NCBI RefSeq assembly: GCF_004834005.1
Contig: NZ_STFF01000010.1
Coordinates: 124,001-188,000 of the forward strand
Reading direction: 5' to 3'
Origin: Niastella caeni
GTDB lineage: Bacteria > Bacteroidota > Bacteroidia > Chitinophagales > Chitinophagaceae
DNA: 64,000 nucleotides
Below the pieces are notes generated by a model. The model saw only the letters and a program-made list of their open reading frames with translations, made no database searches and was not told the origin of the DNA. A program made the translations under genes and the position numbers. How positions within the stretch are numbered: the stretch's first letter is position 1; every line of letters starts with the position of its first letter. This document shows, in pieces, positions 17,546-26,415 of the stretch.

Positions 17546-19713
17546 GTAATTGCATCTTGAATATATGATGGTACCTTGAAGTCTAATCTGTGTGAAACAC
17601 TCTGCGCAACAGCAGGCCCGGTACCAGGTGTAGCAGGCGGAGTGCTTAGAACGGTTGAAGATGTATTGGTCGCGGTTGTTGCAACCGGAGGGGGCATTGT
17701 TACTGATATAGGCAATAGCAGATTCTTTTCAAGTTTTTCTGCCAGTTCAAGTGCATTTTCTCCCTTCCCGACAGAAGCGAGATAGCGTGAGGCAACAACA
17801 GCCTTCTTCTTGTCATCTTCAGTCCAAGAAGGATCTGTTAATGAAGTAATAGCGGTTTCTATTTCCTGATTTGCGCCACTAGCTCGAAGTTCGGTCAGCA
17901 GATCCTGTAAGGTTTTATTTTGATTATACAGATTGAGTAATTCCAATATTTCACTTCTATTTGATATAGAATCCGTAATGAGAATGTCGGAATAAATATT
18001 TTCCAAACAAAGCTCATACTCAAAGGTTTTCCCTTTGGGGTGATCCTGCCCGAAAAATTGAATATTGGGGTGGCCATTATATGTTGTAATCTTATCTGAA
18101 ATGTGATCCTTATAGGTAAAGTTGGCAGTATCCTGATTGAATGAATATGGATAGCACTTGGTAAACCCTCTGCCGCCAATAATCTTTTGTCGTTCAGGGT
18201 CCCGATCCTTTAAACAAGCAACCTTTTTAGGAATTGCAAAAGAGTTATTCTTGTCGAACATATGCAAGAAATTATCAAAGAATCTGCCACCAACTGGAAT
18301 AATGGCAATATGATGATCTTCCAACTCCTTTCCGCAATATTTAGCGAGGGTAGGCACAAGAAGCTGCTCTGCCATACCTTCCACAAAAATGACTTTTTGA
18401 GCAAAGAGCATATCTGAACGAGTTGCATCTAAATAACGCTGAACATATGTCTTCGCATTTTGACCGGCATCTGTAGCAGGAAAGGTTTTACCAGGATATC
18501 CTACATGAATGACCCCGCAATCATTATGGAGACATATAATCTCATCAAGAGATACTGCGGAGGTTATTTGAGTGGAGTGGGTAGTAACAAATACCTGGCG
18601 CACTTTTCTGCTTTCCTTATTTTCCTTTAAGAACTTAAGAAATTTATACTGCATTGAAGGATGTAAATGCGCCTCCGGTTCTTCAATAGCTAGTACAGGA
18701 AATACTTTGGCATTTCCACCCAAATAATTACCATCTGCATTAACCTGCATTTTCGCCAGCAAAAGCGACATAAAGATGAGGTTATTGTAACCTAGGCCAT
18801 TGTGTGTAGCGGGGATTTTAATATCGTTATGATCGTATCCTATGATCAGTTTTAATGCCGAATAAAAATCTACATCGGAAAGTGACCCGGCAAAATCGGG
18901 TTTCGCATTGTTGAAAGTAGCCCCCGTTTGTTTAGCATAGGATAATATCTGTTGTTTGCCCTCATGCATCCTGGTATGTAAGACCTGAAGTAATTCATCC
19001 GCTTTTGTTGAAAACTGCGTCCGTAGGGTTTTTATTTCCTCCTGTTTTTGCAGTTTGTTTTTTAGAGAGTCATCAACGGACTTGATATCATAATCCATGA
19101 AAAAATCAAACACCTCCCTTAACATAGTGTTACGACCAGTGAACATGTCGCGCTCCACATCTCTGATGGCGTTGAGAAACTGGAAATCGAATTTTTGTAA
19201 AGAATCGCTGTCTGCAACAGTTTGGAGGCTTGGATCACCGCCATAAATGCGATACGTATAAAACCGCAAAAATTCGTGTTTAATTGTGAACCAGGCGGTA
19301 TCCTTATCGGTAGCATGCGTTAATGCCTGCTGGTAATCCGACAACTTATCCAGTGGTAGCGAGAAGACATATGTCAGGGCTGCATCATATGGCTTTTGCA
19401 GGTTGGTTAGCCAATTAGAAACCATCACTAGATCATCGCTATTTGGATCTTCATTCAGGCTTTCTTTTAGTATTAGTTGAATCGTGACTTTTGGTGGCTG
19501 GGCCTGTAATTCCGCTAGGGATGATTGTTTGGAGAAATCGTCTATTTCCAGCCTACGGGCTTCGTCATTATCAATAATCAGTCCCAGGGCTTTTAATAAA
19601 CTGGTCTTACCTGCATTATTGTGTCCAATTATCACGTTGACGCCATCGTTGAATTCGATAGTATTATCCGGAAAATTCCGGAATCCTTTGATGGATATTT
19701 TGGAAATGTACAT
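17530..19713 (-). CDS. gajA: Gabija-type OLD nuclease GajA
   Basis: A protein of 727 residues. The N-terminal ABC-type ATPase has Walker A GHNNAGKTS at 30-38, Walker B LAIEEPEAHLHP and the switch FVTTHSTQI. It is followed by a Toprim nuclease domain with VEGMAEQLLVPTLA (metal-binding Glu), IPVGGRFFDNF and CLKDRDPE (DxD). This is the class 2 OLD layout, and the adjacent UvrD-like helicase identifies a Gabija system. In the known system the GajA tetramer nicks DNA once nucleotides fall. Here the protein is about 150 residues longer than Bacillus GajA; the extra part includes a tail rich in Pro, Thr, Ala and Val (residues 672-712), probably a flexible linker before a short last helix. Confidence 0.87.
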   Translation of the reverse strand: MYISKISIKGFRNFPDNTIEFNDGVNVIIGHNNAGKTSLLKALGLIIDNDEARRLEIDDFSKQSSLAELQAQPPKVTIQLILKESLNEDPNSDDLVMVSNWLTNLQKPYDAALTYVFSLPLDKLSDYQQALTHATDKDTAWFTIKHEFLRFYTYRIYGGDPSLQTVADSDSLQKFDFQFLNAIRDVERDMFTGRNTMLREVFDFFMDYDIKSVDDSLKNKLQKQEEIKTLRTQFSTKADELLQVLHTRMHEGKQQILSYAKQTGATFNNAKPDFAGSLSDVDFYSALKLIIGYDHNDIKIPATHNGLGYNNLIFMSLLLAKMQVNADGNYLGGNAKVFPVLAIEEPEAHLHPSMQYKFLKFLKENKESRKVRQVFVTTHSTQITSAVSLDEIICLHNDCGVIHVGYPGKTFPATDAGQNAKTYVQRYLDATRSDMLFAQKVIFVEGMAEQLLVPTLAKYCGKELEDHHIAIIPVGGRFFDNFLHMFDKNNSFAIPKKVACLKDRDPERQKIIGGRGFTKCYPYSFNQDTANFTYKDHISDKITTYNGHPNIQFFGQDHPKGKTFEYELCLENIYSDILITDSISNRSEILELLNLYNQNKTLQDLLTELRASGANQEIETAITSLTDPSWTEDDKKKAVVASRYLASVGKGENALELAEKLEKNLLLPISVTMPPPVATTATNTSSTVLSTPPATPGTGPAVAQSVSHRLDFKVPSYIQDAITWICQ

Positions 19714-20385
19714 GAGTGAATTTTAAAGATGGGGTATAAGCTTAAATTTATATATTATTCACTTCATGCGTTAAAAACAGTGGGTAATTCCCCCAGAACT
19801 AGACTATAATCAAGTTTTTGAACCTAATTGATTAATTTCGATATGCAAGCTCTTTCACATCCCTCAGTCAGTGAGTGATCCGGTGAGTTCGATAAATTAG
19901 ATTTATAGGTGATTAATTTTCAATAAATTATGGAGGATATTCTAATCCTGTCCTGCCGAGAATATGCATTGAGTTTAGAAATGATAGATTTAAAAGACCG
20001 TTGAAGGCAAGGGGTGGCTATTCGCAGATGCAGGTGTCGTTTACTTTTCTGTAACATTTTTGCACAATATTTCATGGTTGGTAAACTGCGGCATACAACA
20101 AAATAGGCTATCACGAAAGAACACTTCTAATCCGTTTCATTTAGATATGGTTGGTAACGGCGACCAAGCTGGACTCGTGGATGTACGTATGATGCCCGAT
20201 AAATGGAAATAAATTATATCGGCAAAAGCATATGTTATTGCCAATTTGTCTTATCTTCGTAAGGACATGTTCGGATACGTAATGACATGTAAGTTTTTTG
20301 AAAAAAGTAGGATTCGTCGCGTAAGAATTTAAACAGTAAAGCACATGCGTTTCATTTTCAAATAATTGTAACCGTTAGGGTTAAG
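19714..20385. other. Intergenic region upstream of gajA and left of the integrative element
   Basis: About 670 bp with the gajA promoter region on its left. Short minus-strand open frames (for example around 19920-20114 and 20141-20344) have no recognisable product. No tRNA gene is visible even though the following attachment repeat resembles a tRNA 3' end. Confidence 0.4.
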
Positions 20386-20400
20386 TCCCGTCCGGTCCGC
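20386..20400 (+). other. Left attachment core repeat
   Basis: TCCCGTCCGGTCCGC, identical to 37459-37473. It follows GGGTTAAG, which gives a tRNA 3'-end look, but I could not fold a complete tRNA to its left. It lies directly before a hairpin at 20401-20435. Confidence 0.75.
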
Positions 20401-20435
20401 AAAAAAGGTTCATCAGCAATGATGGACCTTTTTTA
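20401..20435 (+). terminator. Hairpin with T-run beside the left attachment core
   Basis: AAAAAAGGTTCATC pairs with TGATGGACCTTTTTT around a 5-nt loop with one G-T pair; the run of T at the end fits an intrinsic terminator on the plus strand. The same hairpin recurs at 41082-41115 beside the integrase relic, so it travels with this integrase family's attachment region. Confidence 0.6.
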
Positions 20436-20533
20436 TTTTTATCCAATCTTTACTTACAGCCGGTTGATTTTCAGGTATTCATAACAGCGGGCCATTTTTA
20501 TTCTTCCGACCTTTAATTCAGGTAGACACATTG

Positions 20534-20559
20534 TTGAATCGACCAATTGAATCGACCAA
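20534..20559 (+). repeat. Tandem arm-type motif, left end
   Basis: Two back-to-back perfect copies of TTGAATCGACCAA. The first ends at 20546, and the second ends four bases before the integrase start codon at 20563. A third perfect copy is at 37389-37401 near the right end. Their place inside both ends fits arm-type binding sites for the integrase; the position may also let the integrase repress its own gene. Confidence 0.65.
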
Positions 20560-20562
20560 ATT

Positions 20563-21930
20563 ATGTTGTTACCTATCAAGCCGATTTGCCGCAGCAATCG
20601 AATTAAAAAAGATGGAACTGCGCCGATTTTTCTGCAATACTGCTACAGCAGAACGAAACGTACATTATTAAGCACAGGAATTGCTGTACCGCCGGAATAC
20701 TGGCAGAAAAAGCAATTACGCATCTCTCCACAATTACCGCCACAATTCGGCAATGCTTCAAAACTAAACGATGAACTACTCCGTCAAAAGCGATTGGTGG
20801 AAGACCTTGTTGCAGAAGCTGACAAAAAACAAATAGAGGATAAAGGGGCGTTTGTAAAAAAGATGTTCACTCCAACGCTCGATCTGCAATCTCTCAATGA
20901 ACGGGCAACCTTGGTCGCCAAACAGGAAGTAGCTAAAAAAGAAGCGAAGCAGGATATTTACTATCACTTTGATGAGTACATAAAAACGAAGGAAAGAAAA
21001 GTAAGTAAAGCAACACTTACTGTATATGGTAATGTAAAAGCCCATCTACAGGCATTTGAAAAATACCGTCAGGAGAAGATCAGCTTCGCCAGTTTCGATT
21101 TTAATTTCTACCACGACTTTATTGACTACCTCACCTTTGAACATGTGCATATGCGCCGCCAGGAAGTATTAACCGGGTTAAAGCTGAATACCATTGGTAA
21201 AACCATAAAACATCTGCGCGGCTTTATAAAAGATCGGGTGAAAAGAAAGATCATTGCACCCATTGACCTTACCGATTTCAAAATTCCCGAAGAAGAATGC
21301 GATGCTATTTATTTAAGTCACCAGGAGATTGCTACTATTTATCAAACCGATCTATCCGCACATCCACACCTCATTGAATACCGCGACCTGTTTGTGTTGG
21401 GCTGCTTAACCGGTTTACGGTTCTCCGATTTCTCCACTCTAAAGCCCGAAGATCTGCAACGGGATATGCTTTATAAGAAACAGGAGAAATCAGATCACTG
21501 GGTTATTATTCCTTTACGCGAAGAAGCAAAACACATCTTCACCCGTCAGTTCCGGGAGCGCATACCCGCACTCACCAACCCGGAATTTAACCGCCACATT
21601 AAAACCATTGGTAAACTAGCAGGACTAAACCGCTCCATTAAATTCTCCTACAAAAAAGGAAACAAAAGCATCGAGGTTATAAAGCCCAAATATGATTGGA
21701 TCACTTCGCATACTGCCCGCCGATCATTCTGCACCAATGAATTCCTGGCCAGCACACCGGTTGAGCTTATTATGAAAATCAGCGGCCATAAGCGAACAAA
21801 GGATTTTTATAAGTACATCCGTATTTCACCTGAAGAAGCAGCAAATAAAATAAAGGAGTTGTGGATAAAGAGGGATGGGATGCGGTTGGTACAGGAGGGT
21901 GGGGAGGTTGTTTTAAATAAAGAGGAATGA
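20563..21930 (+). CDS. Tyrosine recombinase/integrase
   Basis: A 455-residue site-specific recombinase of the type common on Bacteroidota elements. An N-terminal arm-binding region (PICRSNRIKKDGTAPIFLQY) is followed by a SAM-like core-binding domain (about 130-230) and a catalytic domain. Catalytic residues seen are Arg in LTGLRFSDF (about 285), HTARR (about 382-386), GHKR and the tyrosine in DFYKYIRI (about 414-416). It should cut and rejoin DNA at the 15-bp core through a 3'-phosphotyrosine. It sits at the left end of the element with arm sites immediately upstream. Degraded relatives lie at 41732-42020 and 45820-45880. Confidence 0.93.
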   Translation: MLLPIKPICRSNRIKKDGTAPIFLQYCYSRTKRTLLSTGIAVPPEYWQKKQLRISPQLPPQFGNASKLNDELLRQKRLVEDLVAEADKKQIEDKGAFVKKMFTPTLDLQSLNERATLVAKQEVAKKEAKQDIYYHFDEYIKTKERKVSKATLTVYGNVKAHLQAFEKYRQEKISFASFDFNFYHDFIDYLTFEHVHMRRQEVLTGLKLNTIGKTIKHLRGFIKDRVKRKIIAPIDLTDFKIPEEECDAIYLSHQEIATIYQTDLSAHPHLIEYRDLFVLGCLTGLRFSDFSTLKPEDLQRDMLYKKQEKSDHWVIIPLREEAKHIFTRQFRERIPALTNPEFNRHIKTIGKLAGLNRSIKFSYKKGNKSIEVIKPKYDWITSHTARRSFCTNEFLASTPVELIMKISGHKRTKDFYKYIRISPEEAANKIKELWIKRDGMRLVQEGGEVVLNKEE

Positions 21931-22229
21931 AAACGATTTCAATTTGGCCGTTACCGACTGCCAAACTATAAAGTGTTGATACATAGGCGAACGTAATTGG
22001 GCAGTTGCTGACTGCCTCGGCTAGTCAGGAACTGTCAATAGCTAACAGGTGGAAAAGTGAAAATTCACAAATATGTTTTAACTTTATGTCGATTCCAACC
22101 AAAAATGAGAAGCATCCTAAAGGCTTGATTAATTAGATGCTCCCCCGTTTATTATCTTTTGTATTGTCAGGCTTCTACAAGCGTGATGGTGATTCCTTTT
22201 TTTAAAATTTTTTCTCTTGTAGTTAATTT

Positions 22230-23018
22230 ATGGGTATTAAGAGCTTTGATAAGGACTTTCTTGTCCATTATAAAATAGATAGTTTTTTTAGCCCAGAGAA
22301 GAAAGGCGGGCAAAAGGTTGTTCTCTTTCCTGTTATTGAAGGGGTTAAGCAAGTGATGAAAATATATGAGAGTGGGAAAGATGAACGCTTTGATCTTGAA
22401 ATGAATATTTATGAAAATTTTAAAGGACATCCTGGCTTGCCAATCATTTCCAAAATTGATGAATATCATGGAGAATTAATTGTGTTTGAAGAGTATATTG
22501 AAGGAGATACGCTGGCTGATATTATTTCTTCTTATAAAGGTGATGCTGATAAAATTCGAAAGTTACTTTCTGGTATCTGTGATATCATGGCTCCTATATG
22601 GAGATGTAGGTATGTTCATAGAGATTTGAAGCCTGAGAATATAATGATCCGGAAAGACGGATCTCCAGTAGTACTTGACTTTGGAATCGCCCGTGACTTA
22701 GATGGGGCTACGATAACAGCAACGGGCATTCAACCTGGAACATGGAAATGGGCATCACCTGAGCAGTACGCTGGGAAAAAGGACATGATTTCTTATAGGA
22801 CTGATTTTTTTAGTCTTGGCGTGATTGCGTATAATTTGTATTATAACACTATGCCTTTCGGTGATACAATAAACGCAATAGATATTAAATTTAAAAGTGG
22901 AAACGAGAGTTTTTCCATGGATAATTCTTGCCCTTTAAAAGAATATTTGAGAGAAAGTATGAGGTTTAGTGTTGCTCAGCGCCCAAGATTAGTTGAAGAT
23001 TTAATTGCATTAATCTAA
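22230..23018 (+). CDS. Serine/threonine protein kinase
   Basis: A 262-residue soluble protein consisting of just a Hanks-type kinase domain. Lys44 in QVMKIY is the ATP-binding lysine. HRDLKPEN starts at 130 with catalytic Asp132, DFG is at 150-152, and SPEQ near 176 stands for APE. The last helices end with RPRLVEDLIALI. The glycine loop is short and divergent (SPEKKGGQK). There is no transmembrane or sensor domain, unlike housekeeping PknB-type kinases. A single base separates its stop from the next ATG, so the two are co-translated. A PP2C phosphatase lies 1.8 kb away on the opposite strand. It may phosphorylate its neighbour as part of a defence switch, which is inferred. Confidence 0.9.
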   Translation: MGIKSFDKDFLVHYKIDSFFSPEKKGGQKVVLFPVIEGVKQVMKIYESGKDERFDLEMNIYENFKGHPGLPIISKIDEYHGELIVFEEYIEGDTLADIISSYKGDADKIRKLLSGICDIMAPIWRCRYVHRDLKPENIMIRKDGSPVVLDFGIARDLDGATITATGIQPGTWKWASPEQYAGKKDMISYRTDFFSLGVIAYNLYYNTMPFGDTINAIDIKFKSGNESFSMDNSCPLKEYLRESMRFSVAQRPRLVEDLIALI

Positions 23019-23019
23019 T

Positions 23020-24213
23020 ATGAAAGTTTTACAATTAGCAGGACATTTAATAAAATGGAATTTAGATGCATATTATCAAAATGATATAAGCGAGGGTTTT
23101 GTTATATGTGCATATAACTTTGAAAATGGATATTTCAGCCGCGATAAAATAAGCGGGTATGAAACAAGTGATATTCTTAACAAAGCTTATTTTGATTTGC
23201 AGTATTTCGCCAAAAAAGATGCGAAGAATATAACAAAAGGCAAACTGGGAACTTATCCTTTTCACCCTGCTGCAGCTATGGATGACGGATCGCAAACAAA
23301 TACATGGATTGAAAACTTAATTAAGCAAGGTGTTAAGTTTCAAATAGAAACACTTGGGTTGAAGAATATTATCATTCCTAATTATTATGAAAATGATAAT
23401 CTTGAACAATTTGTAGGAATGATTAAAACAATTAATAGATGGCTAAGTAACAATAAGATTGAAGGTGTCAAGTATTATATGACCATTCCAATTACTAATC
23501 ATACAATTATTGACGCAGAAAAGATAGATAAGCTATTGTTCTATTTAACGGATATAAGTATAGTTTTTGATGGATATTATATACTTTGTGAATCAAAGCC
23601 TGATAATCGTCAAAAAGTTAGTACCGACTTTAAATATTTAAATAATCTTACTACTGTATTGTATGTATTAAAGAAGCAAAAGTTTACAACTATTTATTCA
23701 TATGCAAATTGGGATGCGCTAATATTTCTGTCATTAACTGATATCGATTATATTACTATAGGAACTTATGAAAATCTGCGCAATTTCAGTATAAAAAGAT
23801 TTACGATGGATGAAGATGGAGGCCCGTCCAAAGGGTGGTATTTTAGTGAAAAGGTGCTAAATTTTATTAAATCACCTTGGCTTGATCTTATTCGCATGAA
23901 TAATGGTCTTGATCTTATAAAGAACGAGCGGAATATATTTTCAGATGCAATCTTAACTTTCGGTTATCCTTGGAGCAATCAAAAGCCAGAGGTTCATAAA
24001 AACTATCTTCTTTCAGTTGAAAGACAATTGAAAGAGATAGCTTCCATTGAAGATTTATCAGTGAGAAAAAAATATATGATTGACAAAATAGATGCTGCTA
24101 TTGCTACTTATAGGAAATTAAATGAAATGAATATATACTTTGATGATGAAAGTAGAAACTATCACTTAGCCACATGGCGATCATATCTTTTGTCTAAAAA
24201 CATCTTGACGTAA
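23020..24213 (+). CDS. Unknown protein co-transcribed with the kinase
   Basis: A 397-residue protein that I cannot assign. It begins MKVLQLAGHLIKWN and has alternating strand/helix units (IETLGLKNIIIPNYY, VKYYMTIPITN, ISIVFDGYYILCES, FTTIYSYANWDALIFLS, IDYITIGTYEN) that suggest a TIM-barrel fold of about 300 residues, then a helical tail. Aromatic and acidic residues such as HPAAAMDDG near 82-90 sit where active-site loops might be. It starts one base after the kinase stop, making it the kinase's obligate partner or substrate. Its 3' end overlaps the convergent nuclease-like gene by 33 bp. No function is claimed. Confidence 0.6.
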   Translation: MKVLQLAGHLIKWNLDAYYQNDISEGFVICAYNFENGYFSRDKISGYETSDILNKAYFDLQYFAKKDAKNITKGKLGTYPFHPAAAMDDGSQTNTWIENLIKQGVKFQIETLGLKNIIIPNYYENDNLEQFVGMIKTINRWLSNNKIEGVKYYMTIPITNHTIIDAEKIDKLLFYLTDISIVFDGYYILCESKPDNRQKVSTDFKYLNNLTTVLYVLKKQKFTTIYSYANWDALIFLSLTDIDYITIGTYENLRNFSIKRFTMDEDGGPSKGWYFSEKVLNFIKSPWLDLIRMNNGLDLIKNERNIFSDAILTFGYPWSNQKPEVHKNYLLSVERQLKEIASIEDLSVRKKYMIDKIDAAIATYRKLNEMNIYFDDESRNYHLATWRSYLLSKNILT

Positions 24214-24846
24214 AGTTTCATTTAGAAGTATCCACATTGTAGGATTAATCGGAGCCTCCTTTTGTGGTCTATAATGAATTACAATTTGCCCCCCTTTAGA
24301 TATTTCAGCCAAGCCAACATTTAATTTTCTAAATTCTCCTATGTTATTAAGAGCAGGTTTAAAATGCTTAGAATCCAAAACAACAAAAGATTTTTCTGCA
24401 AACCATTTATAACGGAATGCTTGGGCTAATGCGCGTCTCCAGTTTTTCAATTTAGCTTCGATCGCAATATTTGAAAGACTGACGCCTTTATATGTTTTAT
24501 TAAGTCTAATAAGATTGTCGTGTTTGTATATGTAGCTATCTTGAATTAGTTTCTTCAATGAGCGGTTAATTGTTGTTGTGTTAGATTTGGTGACATTCTT
24601 CAGTGTGTCAAAAAGAATTTCCTTTTCTGTCTCTATTATACGGTAAACGATTACATCAAAGTAAGTTAAAGAAACAGATCCATTTTTTCTCTTGGGGCTT
24701 AATTTCGATATGACAAGGTCCGCAACTCCAAATCCAAGATCAACTTCTTCTAAAATATTTGTATTGAATTTTTGAGTATCCCAATGGCAGATGGAAATAT
24801 AATTATTTTTTAGTGTATTTACTAGTTCTCGTTCAGTAAAAAACAT
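24181..24846 (-). CDS. Winged-helix plus PD-(D/E)XK-like protein
   Basis: A 221-residue protein. GFGVADLVISKLSP near 39-52 gives a candidate active-site Asp. VTKSNTTTINRSLKKLIQDSYI at 89-110 looks like a winged helix. NIAIEAKLKNWRRALAQAFRYKWFAE at 129-154 fits the E-x-K strand and the following helix of PD-(D/E)XK nucleases, where the helix usually carries a Q or R as here. FVVLDSKH follows as the next strand. It starts 5 bp after the PP2C gene on the same strand, so both form one unit facing the kinase operon. A DNA-targeting effector controlled by phosphorylation is a possible reading. Confidence 0.6.
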   Translation of the reverse strand: MFFTERELVNTLKNNYISICHWDTQKFNTNILEEVDLGFGVADLVISKLSPKRKNGSVSLTYFDVIVYRIIETEKEILFDTLKNVTKSNTTTINRSLKKLIQDSYIYKHDNLIRLNKTYKGVSLSNIAIEAKLKNWRRALAQAFRYKWFAEKSFVVLDSKHFKPALNNIGEFRKLNVGLAEISKGGQIVIHYRPQKEAPINPTMWILLNETLRQDVFRQKI

Positions 24847-24851
24847 AAGTG

Positions 24852-25505
24852 CTATTTGACAAAGATATAAGTTGAGTCGTCTAAGTTATTACCTGTCACT
24901 AATGCATCAATATTGGATCTGATTGATGACACGGATTTTTTGTGGAAGCTCTCAAAAAATGTAAGAGGATTCATTTCTAATAGTCGATAAAAACCATCCG
25001 TACAAATTAACATATGGCTATGTTCTAACGCCGTTTTTTTTTGTCTAAAATCCTCGATCAGTAAATTGGGATTTCCTAAATAGTTTGATAAGACATTTTC
25101 TTTGAAGCTGTCATCTTTCGTAATTGCCTCCATGTATTGACTAGTAATAATATAGACTCTTGAATCTCCTAGCCACGAATATAATATTGAACTGTCATTC
25201 TTATCTATATATACTAAGCAATAAGTCGTATACGGTTCTTCTAAATCAGATTTTACCAAATATTGATTTAAATCATACATAAATTTCTTTATGCTTATAC
25301 TTGGGTTAAGATATAATTTATAATTAGATTCTATAAAAGTCTTTGCTCTAGAGGCAGCCTCCTTTCCATTCCGTGCGCTACTAACTCCATCGAAAACAGC
25401 AAAAATATTATAGCTGTCTTCATCAATTACTAAAAACTCGTCTTTATTCTCCTTGCTTTTTATGCCTTTTAAAGTCGAGGTGATATAATTAATTGAATTG
25501 CTCAT
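24852..25505 (-). CDS. PP2C-type serine/threonine phosphatase
   Basis: A 217-residue protein with the metal-binding signature of PPM/PP2C phosphatases: AVFDGVSSA with Asp39-Gly40, WLGDSRVYI near 115-123, ICTDGFYRLLE near 167-177 and DDSTYIFVK at the C-terminus. The length is close to the minimal catalytic domain, with no sensor or membrane part. It removes phosphate from Ser/Thr and is the natural antagonist of the kinase at 22230-23018. The pair is encoded convergently within 3.3 kb together with an unknown protein and a nuclease-like protein, so phosphorylation may set the state of this cassette. Confidence 0.88.
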   Translation of the reverse strand: MSNSINYITSTLKGIKSKENKDEFLVIDEDSYNIFAVFDGVSSARNGKEAASRAKTFIESNYKLYLNPSISIKKFMYDLNQYLVKSDLEEPYTTYCLVYIDKNDSSILYSWLGDSRVYIITSQYMEAITKDDSFKENVLSNYLGNPNLLIEDFRQKKTALEHSHMLICTDGFYRLLEMNPLTFFESFHKKSVSSIRSNIDALVTGNNLDDSTYIFVK

Positions 25506-25749
25506 GTAGGGATATTTCTAATCTGATACGTCCTAATATAATATACAAAATATTAATAAAACAAGAAAAAGTAGCGCAATTTCGTATCCAAAACGGAATT
25601 TGTAAAAATGACATGATAATGAGACGTTTGTAGACTGGCGAAGGACCGCTTTCAGGAAGTTTTAATAGCAGACCTTTAAAAGAATAAATTAGTCTAATTT
25701 TTTTAAATCTTTTGAATTCCAAGCCTGCCCAATAATGTCCTTTAAAATG

Positions 25750-26415
25750 TTAATCAATGTTGAAATGAAGGATATTTTTTTCATTATTTGTAATCGTCAT
25801 GTCGAAACGAAATTTTGACTGAGCGCAGATTTCTCCTCTCGATCTTACTGCATTACTATAAAAGTTTCTTAAAACAAAACTTATGAAAATGCTAGGGGTA
25901 ATCGGCCTATTAACTGGAATACGGCAAAACTCATATTCGCCAAAACTAACATGGGAATACGGATGGTCTATTTCTTTAAAAAATTCCTCATTTTCATTGT
26001 AGTCGAATCTAATTGGAAAGGCAACAATATTTTTCTCAATCATGTCGTGAAATTCAGACTGACCAAAGTGCAATTCCTCATAGTCTTCGGGTGCAGAATC
26101 ATAGTGCTCTAGTTTCGGTGAGGGTAGAAAAGCTAACCTATGAGATTCTAACTTGCGACCCGTTTGGTTAAATTCATACATGAATTGTATTAATGCACCA
26201 TCGATCATTTTAAAGTTGAAGTTTTGATCCGACTCGAGAACAGTATACTTTTCCGCATATGGAATATTCTTCAATGCTATTGATATATCATTTTGGCCAT
26301 TCCAGGTTATTCTTGAGCCGTTTCGTTCAGGCCATTTTTCTTGCACTGATAGCCCACTTTCTATTACTTGCTGGGTTATTGTAACAATCTCTTGATAAGT
26401 ATCATTTATTGTCAT
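25750..26415 (-). CDS. DUF2290-like protein
   Basis: A 221-residue soluble protein of unknown function. The segment FPIRFDYNENEEFFKEIDHP followed by YSHVSFGEYEFCRIPVNRPI and a final SIFISFVLRNFYSNA resembles the DUF2290 pattern that I remember (HP-x-SH, CRIP, LxNFY), but this was not searched. It overlaps the end of the helicase gene by 14 nt, so the two are translated together, and DUF2290-like proteins and NERD helicases are plausible partners. It may recognise the nucleic acid that the helicase acts on, but this is only a guess from the pairing. Confidence 0.6.
   Translation of the reverse strand: MTINDTYQEIVTITQQVIESGLSVQEKWPERNGSRITWNGQNDISIALKNIPYAEKYTVLESDQNFNFKMIDGALIQFMYEFNQTGRKLESHRLAFLPSPKLEHYDSAPEDYEELHFGQSEFHDMIEKNIVAFPIRFDYNENEEFFKEIDHPYSHVSFGEYEFCRIPVNRPITPSIFISFVLRNFYSNAVRSRGEICAQSKFRFDMTITNNEKNILHFNID

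Noticed and set aside
20141..20344. Short minus-strand open frames left of the element
   Set aside because: No domain, start or neighbour supports them.
20366..20403. tRNA gene at the left attachment site
   Set aside because: GGGTTAAGTCCCGTCCGGTC resembles a T-arm and acceptor end, but the T-stem does not pair in the normal 5-bp/7-nt way and no anticodon or D-arm lies upstream.
25489..25722. A 77-residue open frame between the PP2C and DUF2290-like genes
   Set aside because: It overlaps the PP2C start and has an unlikely composition for a protein; the gap more likely holds the PP2C promoter.
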